Below, in pieces: positions 1 to 11,350 of a stretch of DNA of 64,000 nucleotides. The first letter of the stretch is position 1, and the number at the start of each line of letters is the position of its first letter. The DNA is from Solea solea (lineage: Eukaryota > Chordata > Actinopteri > Pleuronectiformes > Soleidae). The position numbers were made by a program, and so were the translations under genes. Where the stretch lies: NCBI RefSeq assembly GCF_958295425.1, contig NC_081142.1, positions 20,232,530 to 20,296,529 of the forward strand, given 5' to 3'. The notes beneath the pieces were generated by a model, which was given only the letters and a program-made list of their open reading frames with translations, ran no database searches and was not told the origin of the DNA.

Positions 1-1100
1 CCTCCCTGACTCTCCTGTATGCTTCCAATTTTAAGCACAAGGTCAAGATGTGACGTAGTTGGCAGACTCAGTGCTACAGTTCCCAAAATAAAGCTCTGTC
101 GGGGAATAATAGAACGTTTGTTACCTTTCTTGTGTGTTTTTCACTCTTTTCCTTGCTGTGAAAGCATTTTTACTTCTCTTGTGTTCTTGTGTATAGACAC
201 AGAGATACACAGACTCCTCCACCCGTGTACAGCGCGTTCTTAGCCCTCCCCCTCCTTCTTCATGATCACGTCTGATGCACAGTTGATTCATTGAGACTTT
301 GCAACACTACCTGCACTGCCCATGTTTAGTGGCTTACTCACACAGGGCGTGACGCGTCACCTCCGATGGCAATTCAAGATCCGACAAGAATGGTGATGGC
401 GCAATATCCTCTAACCTCAAGTAGCTGTTTAAAAAAAAAAAGAAAAAAAAAAAAAGCACAGTTCCTAATTCTTCTCATATTTACTTTGTAAAAAATGCAA
501 CCTGTTCCATTGCTTGTTACCCCCAGCTGTTTTTTTGTTTGTTTTTTAAAATGAAAGGACTTTTTTTGTCCAGTAAGGACTTACTGCTGCTTAAGTGAAT
601 AGAAACATTTAGTGCATACATGTCATCACTTGATCTCCTTTTCCCAACAAATACATGTTGTGTTACCTGTATTTTGCCTTTTATTTGCTCTTGATCTCAT
701 CCATCCCCTGGAAGATATTTACACTTTTTTATGGCTTCTAGCTGTTTGGTTCTGGGTCACAGGTGTTTTGCTGCTGGAGATGGAGTTGGTGGAAAGGTGA
801 AGGGCAAAAAAGACAAAACAAACAAGAGGTAATGAGGGTTGGGGTTTTTTACAGAGCTGTAAAAAAAAATGTTGGTTTCTTTGAAAACACTACTTTTCAC
901 CCCAAGAACTTCACATTTGATCTATTTGTAACAAAAACAAATGCCCAGGTTCACGACCCGGTCGGAACAAGGGGTGGTTCATGTGTTTTTTTCTGGTTGT
1001 ATCATCATCAGCACTGACTGTATTGTGTGTATCACTAAATCTTGCTGTTACTTGTGGACGGCCTTTTCCATCTGGAAAATTAAATTGTGCTAAAATTGTG
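1..1100. other. Intergenic sequence, no gene seen
   Basis: No coding exon is recognisable on either strand. An AATAAA at about 87-92 on the plus strand could be the poly(A) signal of a gene to the left, but nothing else supports it. Homopolymer A and T runs occur at 430-456 and 530-546. Confidence 0.5.
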
Positions 1101-1101
1101 C

Positions 1102-1656
1102 TTCCCCTGAGTTGAGAAATATCTTCACTCTTTTCTTTGTTACGTGCCCACCAGTGACACTTGGTCCTGTTAGCGTAGCTGTTAGCAAAGATGGCGGACA
1201 CCGTTTACATTCAGAAATACCTTCATTCTTTTCTTTGTTACGTGCCCACCAGTGACACTTGGTCCTGTTAGCGTAGCTGTTAGCAAAGATGGCGAACACC
1301 GTTTACATTCAGAAATATCTTCACTCTTTTCTTTGTTACGTGCCCACCAGTGACACTTGGTCCTGTTAGCGTAGCTGTTAGCAAAGATGGCGGACACCGT
1401 TTACATTCAGAAATACCTTCATTCTTTTCTTTGTTACGTGCCCACCAGTGACACTTGGTCCTGTTAGCGTAACTGTTAGCAAAGATGGCGGACACTGTTT
1501 ACATTCTGGGAATAAGGTCCCGTCCTACTACGAGTGGGTCTAAAAAGTGCGGAATTAGCATTGCGGTTTCAATCCTTGGACCAAGGCTCGGACCAAGTGT
1601 CACTGAGGGCACGTAACCAAAAAAAAAAAATTAAGACATTTCTTGACTCAGGGGAA
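1102..1656. mobile_element. Foldback/MITE-like element with internal 98-bp tandem repeats
   Basis: The ends are inverted repeats of about 65-70 bp: TTCCCCTGAGTTGAGAAAT at the left, and its complement with changes, ending CTTGACTCAGGGGAA, at the right. The inverted repeat extends inward through CACTTGGTCC. No transposase frame is present, so it is non-autonomous. I could not define a target duplication. Confidence 0.65.
1110..1500. repeat. Four-copy 98-bp tandem repeat
   Basis: GATGGCG motifs recur at 1193, 1291, 1389 and 1487 (the GGCG base), an exact 98-bp period. Each unit carries TACGTGCCCACCAGTGACAC and CAAGATGGCGGAC, the latter resembling a YY1 site. The tandem lies inside the foldback element. 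Confidence 0.9.
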
Positions 1657-1659
1657 ACT

Positions 1660-4600
1660 TTTTTTTTTAAATTACTACCCCTATTCTAGTAATACAAAGA
1701 TAAATGCAAATTGGTGAAGTATTGGGTTAAAATGTGGAGGATAACGTGGAAGACAATGGCTGGATGGATATATATGTATGTATATACACTGTATATATAT
1801 ATACACTGTATATATTTCAACCCTTTGAAAACTCCATCATGCCAGGCGCAAACAAGTCATGTGCCAAATAACTGTAATAATGTACTGTCCAACAGCAGCT
1901 GTCTAAGAAATATTCTTGAATGCACCACAGGCTAATCCACGGGGATTAAAATACAGACGAATATCATGCGTCTGCTGACGTGCACAACTAGTTATCCTTG
2001 TATCCGTTCCTTTATTCCCAGACATAGCGAAAAGGAACGGTGATACAAATGTGTTAATTGTTCAGCTAAACCTGCAGGTCCGGATTAATCTACCGCAGCG
2101 GATTAGTGAACCGCACCGCCTTCGCATAGCAACGACCACGCCATGTTTCCACTTGTCGTCGTTGGCGGCGAGGCTGTGCTCGGGAAGATGTTTCTCATTT
2201 TCTTCGAGGTGCAGTCTGTGTACGTGACATGCCATTGGAAAAGTCTGAAATAGTTCTTTCTGGTTTGATGAAGATAGAGAGGGGGATGGGAACATAGAAT
2301 ATGATGTTTAATTCAGGAAAGCTTTGAAATTAGGGATGCATCGATGCACTTTATTTCAGACTGAGTACAAGTAAGATTATTTAAATGTAACTAAACGTAC
2401 TTAAACAAATTTCATTTGCGTCACGCTGACTGTGAACAAAATACAACATGAGACACCATTGCTGCTGTTTAAACATTTACAGTCCGCAGCAGAGCACAGG
2501 TTTCGGTTTGCTCTGCGTTTGTCGTCATTGCTTATCTTAAAGTTTTCCCAAATTTGCGGACATTGGGACACATCCGCATGTCGCCCCACACCTGCTCGGC
2601 TCATTTGAAAGATATGTAAAATCAGGTATCAGGTGCAGCAGTTTCGGAGGTGTTTTCATAAATACAAATACGAGGACACAAGAGCAGCATTGGTCCCCCT
2701 TACTGGTATTGGTGCATCCCTCCAGTAAATGTAAGACATGCAACACTTGCCTTTTCTGGTCAGTTAAACATGCAGAGTGAAATGTGAAAAAAACTGGATC
2801 ACTCTAAAACCACAGCTCGAGAAAGTACAGGCGTTAAAGTACAGTAAAGTGAAGGACTTATTCCAGTAACCACAGGGGTCGACATCGTCACATCCCAGAA
2901 ACACTGAAAGGCCATAAGTGTCCGAGGAACAGAGAGAGGCCGCGTATGTGAAGAAGATAATCACATTTTGTCCCAGATTATCGACGCTAAAATACTCCTG
3001 CGTCACCTGCCGTGTTGTGACTATCGCCGACCTCCTTCCCTCTGTTGGGTGAAAACACGGTGTTCGCCTTGTGTGTTTATTATGGTGTGCAGACTGTGTG
3101 TAAGCAGCTGTCTGTTTAGAAGTGGATGAAGAGCAGAGCCAAGTTTCCACTAAGGCATGAGGTCTGTCCTTACGCAGATGGTGATTCCCAGCACTGGCTT
3201 GCAGAGTTTGTCCTCTGTGTGTTTTGGAAGTGGCGATATCTGTAAAGCCTTGGCCACACTCTGTGGGATTTTCTACTCTTTGCTTTAGTCCCTCATATCA
3301 GCACATAATGCAAAGTACCTGTATTAAGTAGAAACTTAAGACTCATAGATGTGAAAAAAGACCAGAAGCATGACTTTAGAAATGTTGTTTGTGCAAGAAC
3401 TGGAGAAATACACATCTGTAGTGAATACTGTTTATGACCGAGTAGAAAATACCCACATGAACCACTTTTACTCTCATGCACTTGGGCCAAAAACATTTTA
3501 ACTTATCCGAATTTATCCTGAACCAATTCCCAACTCTTAAAGGCTGAAGTGAGATTCATCCAGCTCAGTTAGTACAATTTTTGTTTGTGCCGAGTACGCG
3601 ATAGTCAATTATACTTTTTGCCGACAGGGAAAGGTTCATTATTTATTTATAAATGTTTTAAAGCTCCATCTATGATACAGACTACGTTCACACCACCACG
3701 GCGCTGAGGTGACTCATTTTTTTTCCGTTGATGAGACTCAGAAGTGCTTGTTTTAAGGGTTTTGTGTGTCACTCTCAGCATCGTCATCACTGACCTGCAC
3801 TGGCAGCGTGGCAAGGCCAAACAACGATGAAGGAGAACGTGAGTATGCCGTATGTCTTTTTTACGAGGACAGTCATGTCCACATGCACAACTCAAATGCA
3901 GGACACTTGTATTTAATAATGAACCATCACGCTGTAGCTGTACATTTACAAGAAAGGCTACTGTTACTAAAACAAAAAACTCAGGTAATCATTGCTTTAA
4001 ATGCAGAAAATGTGCTTCATTTATCAATGTCGGTTTCTTTCGGCCTTTTGACAAGAAACCGACAGGTTAGGTGACAGTAAATTAAAGAAAACCAATGTAC
4101 ACAGTGTTACAGAGCAGAGATCCATAATCCAGATCACAGGTTTTCGTGCTAATCACCAGCTATTGGATGCACCTGTGTGTTTCTCCCACAGCTGAGGGTG
4201 GACATTCATTTTGGTTCCCCGCTGTCCAGCGACTCCCGTTTCAGTTTTAGTTTTTTAAGGTGAAGTTCTTTTGTTGGCGTTATTCCCACCGTCACACTGC
4301 GACCTCTGACCTTCAGGCTTTGTTTCTGGGTCAGTGTAACAACAACACTGAGATAGCACAGTCTGTATGTTCATGACAAGGCGAGATGTGGGAGAACATG
4401 ATGACTGCAGTCGATCACTTCTCTCATCTCTTTCTACGGTCAGATTACCAGCCACGTAGTTTCAAGAGTCTTGCATGTGTCATCCACAACAACAGTAAAA
4501 AAAAAAAAAAAAAACTTCATAATGATTCTTGCTAGTGACGTCTGAAGTTGAATATAAGATGTACCTATATTGATCACCCATAGGGGGGGGGAATTTAGAA

Positions 4601-5040
4601 ACGGAAGCTGAGAATGGTACTCTCCTCCTCTGTTTGATTTTGCCACACAGTGCAGGTCGACGATATTATGGGCAAAAAGCCATAGGTTATGATATAACAT
4701 ATATAAATAATCCGATTTCTGTGTCCAAACAGCCCACACACACAAAAAATAATTAGATCTGAATCACATCGACCCAAAAAATAATGATTAATCACTTCAG
4801 CCTGGTTTATGTAAACATCATCATATAGTCGTATCGCCTTGACTACAGGTCAAAGCTAGATGACCTTGACCTACTGTATGTAGTAACTGAGTGACATCGA
4901 TACAACTGATATTAATTTGAATAAGTTGCAGTTAGTCAATACAGTGTAGTCATTTTTAAAATGTTAGAACTTCAGATGTCGTGCTACATTTTTTTTATTT
5001 ATTTCTCCTAGTTTTAACAAGGAAAATCCCATTGAGATTA
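1660..5040. other. Intergenic sequence, no gene seen
   Basis: AT-rich DNA with short open frames only, the longest 128 codons at 2764-3150 minus, without recognisable domains or splice context. It contains a (TA)-rich stretch at 1770-1815 and a perfect hairpin at 4028-4064. Confidence 0.5.
4028..4064. repeat. Perfect 12-bp hairpin
   Basis: TGTCGGTTTCTT at 4028-4039 pairs fully with AAGAAACCGACA at 4053-4064 around a 13-nt loop. No function can be assigned. Confidence 0.7.
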
Positions 5041-5044
5041 AAGT

Positions 5045-5344
5045 TGTATTCACACCAGCCCTTCTGATTCAAATCCTAGTTTGTTTGCTCGGAAAGTCCG
5101 GTTCGTTGGGGTTGGTGTGAATGTGCAACCAAACTCTGATCCGCACCAAAGAAGGGAACTCTGGTCCGCCTAAAACATAGGTCTTGGTTCGCTTCAAGTG
5201 AACCAAATGCAGGAAAAAATATGCGCATGTAGAGCGATAGCTGGGAGAAATGTCTAAGCCCATTGTTGCAGCATATATGTGCAACACCCAATTGAACCGA
5301 GTCCCCAATCGTACCGAGTCTAGTGGACCTTTAGGTGTGAATAC
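5045..5344. mobile_element. 300-bp MITE with 11-bp terminal inverted repeats
   Basis: It begins GTATTCACACC and ends GGTGTGAATAC, a perfect inverted repeat. The interior is rich in GGTTCG/CGAACC-like inverted motifs and has no transposase. The type resembles short hAT-like elements of teleosts. The target duplication is not clear. Confidence 0.65.
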
Positions 5345-5349
5345 CACTC

Positions 5350-6809
5350 ACTCAAGAACCACTTTTTCAAGGGTGTCCTGGCCAAGATAGGCAGCAGCAA
5401 ATATGAAACACTCGACAGTTACACATTTACATGACAACATTGGTTACAGTGTTGTAGAAAAGAGATTATGTATCTCACCGGCAGTGTCCCAGTTCCATAA
5501 TGCAAACATAAATAAAGATTCAACACGTGCCTTTTATTGTGCATACTGTGATGCACAAGGGAATTTAATTAAAGTCAAAATAGCATTGACAGCAAGGGAG
5601 GCAGTCTTTGAAGTCAAGTGTTTGAAGATTGTTTCTTTTTATTTATTTATTCCCAAATCATCTATTGGCACACGTGTTGTATAATTTCCCCGTTTCGACA
5701 CAACAGCGAATTACATTAATAATGGGTGTCGTGGTGGAATTTTGGACACAGCCAATGTTTCTCCTCCTTCAGCCGGAGGAAGTGTCCTCCAGATCTGCAG
5801 AGAATTCCGCCACCACCTGCGTCCTCATTAGCATGATTACTGGAGCGTGTCGGCTGCTTTCTGTCTTTGCAGTGGCCGTGTGAACTTTAAGACCTAACTT
5901 CTATACGTTATTGGCCTCCTCCTGTGTACATAACATGGACAGCAGTGGTTATGTAAGGGCTTGTGTTGTGACTCGACGGTGTACCTGTCTTTCCTGTATG
6001 GTACGGTGTTGAACAGGCAGGTCAGGACAGCTACCCTACTGTAGACACCGTCCTCCCGCTCTTAGTAATGCAATGTCCTGGAATGGTGACTGTGTCTCCA
6101 TGGTGACCAACACTTGTTTTGATGCGTTGCTGCTTTTCTTTTGTTTTCCAAGCACACCGAGCCCCTTCCATATCGCCCAAATAGGATAACCATTAAATAG
6201 CACGACCTGGCAACCTTTCCCGTCACCCAGTACTACTACTTGTCCGAAAAAAGTTCATTAATTTATAATTTAACACTGCCACCGTTATTGCAGACACCCT
6301 GGATGCAGAACGAGGTGATTAAAGTGATGGATGTGGGAAAAAAAGAGCGCAACGTTTGAAATGAGGACAAGTCGCACATGCAAAGGTCAACGGAAGAGTT
6401 ACCCGTCGCACATGCTACAGCCTTTGCTACAACTGTATGTGCAGCACATTGTGTAGAGCAGGAGCGGTAAAACATAAGCCGGTAATAACATGGCTGAACA
6501 GTGTATTTATGCTTTAGCTTATCCTCCTGTCTCCTGGCTTCAGCCTCATATTTACAGTAAACAGTGTAGTATAATCTTAATGCCAGTCTTCAGAAGCTTA
6601 CAGTACATGACCATTTTAAAAAATCGGTTAACCTGCTCTTCTTGTGGTTCAGCCACCCATACGTCAATCAGCTTTTCAGCTTTTATTATGAGTGGTGTGG
6701 CAACTTACTGCTACCTGCTCATTATTCTCGCTGCTCTCATTGTTATTATTCTCTTGTAAAACGACCTGCTCTCTCTCTGTGTGTCTTTCTCTCTCTTTTC
6801 CAGCTGACA
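5350..6809. other. Intergenic sequence, no gene seen
   Basis: No exon with both splice sites and family similarity is visible. Short open frames here have no recognisable motifs. Confidence 0.45.
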
Positions 6810-6817
6810 TCTAAATG

Positions 6818-7429
6818 CAGAGGTAGAAAGAGTACTGAAATATTCTACTCAAGTAAAAGCACCACTATTTTCACAATATTTTACTTAAGTACAAGTAAAA
6901 GTACTGGTCTAAAAATGTACTCAAGTTAAAGTTAAAAAAAAAGTGTACTGTAAAAGTTACTTTTAACAAGTGTCTTTCTTGTGTCATGCAAGAAGGACAA
7001 CGGAACACAAATCTCACATTAATTGTTTTTAATTTTAAATTAAAGGCAAACCTTAAAGTAAAGTGCTGACTAAATAAACTATATAAGCACATAATGTGTC
7101 AAAATGGGTCAAAGGTCACAAATGCTTTAACTTTCGCACCAATTCACCTGTCCTCATCATTCACCTGTCACCCGTTTCTGTTGCATTATTTATTTTTTAA
7201 TTTAATTTAATTTAATTTAATTTAATTTAATTTAATTTAATTTAATTTAATTTAATTTAATACATTTTTTTACTCATGAAATAAAATGTTGCAAAGTACA
7301 GTTCTTCCAAAAAACACACTTAAAAGTACAATTATAAATTGAAAAAATTACTTGAAAAAGTACAAATACATAAAAACCTTCTCAATTACAGTACCACGAG
7401 TAAATGTAATTCATTACTTTCCACCTCTG
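6818..7429. mobile_element. hAT-type non-autonomous element, 612 bp, with 8-bp target duplication
   Basis: It starts CAGAGGTAGAAAG and ends CTTTCCACCTCTG, flanked by TCTAAATG on both sides (6810-6817 and 7430-7437). An 8-bp duplication is typical of hAT insertion. The interior has repeated AAGTACTCAAGTAAAAGTA-like motifs, an AATTT microsatellite and no transposase. A truncated inverted copy lies at 29777-30054. Confidence 0.9.
7190..7262. repeat. (TTTAA)n microsatellite
   Basis: About 13 copies of the 5-bp unit TTTAA lie inside the hAT-type element. They are absent from the copy near 30 kb, so they probably arose after insertion. Confidence 0.9.
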
Positions 7430-7439
7430 TCTAAATGTC

Positions 7440-10400
7440 ATTTTTGCTATATGTCATCTGGTAACAACAACAAAAACAAAATGGAAGCCATGTGCCACTG
7501 CCTCATTCTGTTTGCTTGCTTTTTGATTGCACTTTGTGTTTACTCGGGAACGTCCACAGGCCGCTGTCACGTTGCCACTCACATGTTTTTTCTGTTGTAT
7601 GTTTAAAGCTGATTCATTTGCATTTACTGCACAGGTGTTTAGTGTGGTTCCCCTCTACCTCCAGGTCACAATCAGTCAAGCTTTTGAGACTGCAAACCCA
7701 AAAATGCAGTTTTATGCCAGGTTTGTATATGACAGTAAGAGATAAGCAGCTAGTTCATTAATCCTGGCTTTACCTTCCATTTATTTGAGCTTTACAGTAT
7801 GTTGACCTTTCAGGTTATTTTTGTCAGCACCAGAAATGATGCGCATGCTTTTAGCCACAGTTGAAGCTACAAACGCTAAATTTGAGATGTTAACTTTTCA
7901 CGTTTTCCAGTGAGTCACAAAATGTGATAGAAGCGGAGACGGGAGACACAATTTGTAAACTATCACAAACCAGCCTTGTTTGTAAATGCGGCTTCTTTTC
8001 AGCTATTTATAGGAGAGTGAAATTGAGATTAAATATAAGTTAGACAATCTATGTAAGAGACTGTTGACAGGTAAATTGGTAGACTCATTTACTCAGTGAT
8101 TTATCAGCCCATAATAAGTAACGTAAACAGTAACTTCTATTGTCTGCTTGATTTTCATAGCCTTTTTTATTTATTTTTTAAGCATGTGCTGATGTGTTTA
8201 CCCGTGTGTGGTCGAACCAACACTGCACAAACATCTAAATCCAGAACCTGTGGGTGTTTACCTACCGTACAGTATGTGCAAGTACAGTTTGCACAGAGAG
8301 TCATTTAAAGTTACCTCCCTTTTCAAAAGAAGCTGATAATTAAAAAATAACCACAGCCCATGCCTAACTGACTAATAGTCAGGCTAAAACATATTACTGG
8401 TTTATCTGTAAACACGCGGGCCACACCCCGCTAGTACATTCACAGGCACAGAACTGGCAGTTCAAACTAACAGGACAAAACAGTTTCTTACAGTTTCTTA
8501 AGTTAGGTGTAGTCCATTATTTCCTGTTCATGAGGAAGCAACTACGAACCAAATTTCCTGATAAGTTGGGACACTAAAGTTTGTAATTAGCTGTTGCAAC
8601 TGAACCTTAATTTAACATACAATAGACATTCACGTCCGGATGTGCCATGTCAGTAATCATTACTGGACTAAGTCACTAAAGATTATGGCGACTTTTACCT
8701 TCAGTAAAAAGGTCTGGAACGATTACCCCAGGTAATGCTAACCCTGTGCACATAGGCCAGCAGTAAATATGTGTGTAAATATTCCCTCACATCCTGTTTA
8801 CTAGTAGTTCTCAGCGGGTTTTCAAGCACGGAGGCGTTTGAAGAAGCATCCAGTTTTGCGCTAGGCGGTCAGACAAGTCTGCGGCAAGCCTGCGGCAAGC
8901 CTCGGGTGTTTTTCGTCCACATGACGGACACCGTTCTGGATCAAAAGAAGGTCTAAGGCCACAGGACTTCTGATTTGCTTTAGGTAAGCACCTCACTGTG
9001 TAGTAGGCCAAGGACATGTAGCTAATAAAATGCAAGTCAAATCCACCACTTGGCTAGTTAGTTAATATTAATTTGACTGAACTCCTAACTGTTGTATGGG
9101 TAATTCCAACGTTATGGATGTGGCGGAGGCGACGTGGTGCGTATATTACCCCTCCCACTTGTGGTAGTTTTATTTGGCCTGATGAGCTGATACGATACTC
9201 AGTATTGGTCCGATACTGGTCAAAATCAGTGGAATCGGATATCTTCAGCTGAGTCATGTTGTTAACAGCTTCATACTTAAAGGAGTGTATCAGACTGATT
9301 GGTAGATACTTGAATTTGTGATTGCGGTATCGTGCCATCCCTAAAAATGACATTACTCCACCTACCCATGTAAAATGAATCCTCGTGCTTTTGTCGACGA
9401 AGCCACACCGTTGTAACGTGTAGAATGAGGCCTGGTATTGTCACAGAGTTTCTGGTCAGGAGCATACATTATGTCTCTCCAAAGTGCCATTATAAAAGTT
9501 TCTGCATCAGTGGCATCTTCACATACTGTATATATAGATAGATAGATAGATGGATATATCATCCATACGATAAGCACGGATGCTCCCCCATACCATCACA
9601 TGCTGGTTTTTGCATGTGATGGTAATGTTCTTTTTTTCTTCTCCCCATAACAAACAAAAACATAATTCAAATGGCATTCACTCCATCTCGAATGAGAACA
9701 GGCCCAGAAAAAAACACATGTGCAAAAACACTCTTTGCAAAATGCAATTTCAGGTTGGATTCCGTGATAAAGCATCAGACTGTGTTATGTGACAATGACT
9801 TTCCAAAGTACGAGGTTATGTCCAGCATGGTAGCATAAAAAAAAAACACCCTGGAGACAACATTCACAAATATTCTACAGCAATTTCCCCTGACTCTCAA
9901 AAAGGGAGGAGTCAGTTCTAAATGTTGTGTTTTAATAGGCAAGAGTTGAGCTGTGGGAGACTCTCACACACATTAATATGATGATATAACTAACTTTAAT
10001 TGGTTAATTTGTTGAACGCAAACATATTTAACCCATTGTGTGACATTGCTGAGAGTTGAATTACTTTTAAAGGCGTTCCTTTGGCAGCATGAAACCTGTT
10101 TGGCTTTGTATTAAGTTTTTTTTATTATTATTCTTACTCTTGCACTTTGCAAATTGTATTTTTTATAATCATCATTTCACTATTTTTGCACTGCTCTGTC
10201 AATAAACTGCAGTTGAGCGAGCGTGCCATCATTGTTTGCAATGCTGTTTGAGTAGAACAACACAAATAATAGCAGTAATATTTCAGGAGCTATTTGCACA
10301 ATGTGACTTCAGTTTGTTTTGCAAGTGCAAAATTGCACCAGTCATCTAAACAAGCAGCCTCAGGTGTGTTCTGTTTGGAGATGCTCTGCTGCGTCCTCCT

Positions 10401-10870
10401 GTGCAGCAGCTAGTGTTGAAACTTTGGCAGAAATTGAAGAAAAAAATAATCACATCATTTTTCTTTTTTTATTAATTGATTGTAATGACTTCAAGTTATA
10501 AATATAAAAGCATGGGTCAGTTCTCCAGGTCAGTGCTATCAGCCAGTGTTCAAAGCAAAAACGTAGAACTTTTTAACTTCAGTGTCTCATTATGATGAGA
10601 GTAGTACAGTGGCGTCAGAAAAATGACACCATCCACGTTTGAAATGGTCCCTACATGCTTTGCATAAAAGGAGACTCAATTTACCAGCTGCACCTCCAGC
10701 ACACTCACACACCACCACAACAACCCCCATTGTTTTTATTTGGTTGTATAAAGCAACGGTGTCGGTGTCATTTAAAATTCAATGCACATCCATTAAAAAG
10801 TGCACACTGGAAGTTGTCATTAGTTAAACAAACATTCAATACTCACAGTTTCTTTAACTCTCCTTTTTGA
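7440..10870. other. Intergenic sequence with minor repeat fragments
   Basis: No coding exon was recognised. At about 9180-9342 the minus strand begins TAGGGATGGCACGATACC and carries CGATACT-type motifs typical of fish interspersed repeats. A GATA microsatellite lies near 9535-9552. AATAAA at about 10200 followed by GT-rich DNA could be a poly(A) site of an unseen transcript. Confidence 0.4.
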
Positions 10871-10882
10871 CAGTCTGTAGAG

Positions 10883-11050
10883 CAGGGGTCCCAAACTCGT
10901 GCATCTTTGTGGTTTTGTTTTACATAATAAATAATACGCCTTTATTACCCCTTACTGAACCCCTTTTTTTTTTTTTTTCACTTGACCGGCCCCCAACTGA
11001 CCAGACTAGAAGCTCATAGGGGCCCAGGTCATTTGAGTTTCAGACCCCTG
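10883..11050. mobile_element. Short hAT MITE, 168 bp
   Basis: It starts CAGGGGTCCCAAACTC and ends GAGTTTCAGACCCCTG, imperfect inverted repeats of the hAT type. The flanks CTGTAGAG (10875-10882) and CTGTAAAG (11051-11058) are an 8-bp target duplication with one change. Confidence 0.85.
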
Positions 11051-11115
11051 CTGTAAAGGTATGAAATGCACATTTACGAACGTCAGTGTGCATGTGGGGG
11101 AGGAGTGGATAATTA

Positions 11116-11146
11116 ACACTAGAATTCATTAATTTAATTCTAGTGT
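11116..11146. repeat. Perfect 11-bp inverted repeat
   Basis: ACACTAGAATT pairs with AATTCTAGTGT around a 9-nt AT loop. It sits just before an L2/SINE-like fragment and may mark its insertion edge. Confidence 0.6.
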
Positions 11147-11350
11147 GCTGGGTTTTCTGTGGGTTCTCCATGTTTCCTTCTGCCAAAAACATGCAGATGT
11201 GTGGATTGAGGTAAATTGGACATTTACCATAGGGGTGAGTGTTAAAGAGGATGATTGTTTGTCTCTATGTGTTTTGTCAGCTGGGATTGGCACTAGCGCT
11301 CCCATAACACTCATGTGGAAGATTAAGCAGTCAAAGGTGAATGAATGAAT
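11140..11350. mobile_element. L2/SINE-like retroelement fragment
   Basis: The sequence has GGGTTCTCCATGTTTCC, CAAAAACATGCAGATGTG and GTTTGTCTCTATGTG, then CAGCTGGGATTGGC, in the order seen in a widespread fish retroelement tail. It ends in GAATGAATGAATG, a tail repeat. Related fragments occur near 26.6, 30.8 and 63.9 kb. Confidence 0.55.

Noticed and set aside
911..1495. Overlapping minus-strand frames of about 70-96 codons with repeated peptides
   Set aside because: The similarity between them is only the 98-bp DNA tandem repeat; they are not a repeat protein gene.
2764..3150. 128-codon frame on the minus strand
   Set aside because: No family motif, splice site or promoter context; chance frame.
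8874..8900. Short duplication of TGCGGCAAGCC
   Set aside because: Two adjacent copies of about 11 bp are a minor slippage duplication without a wider structure.
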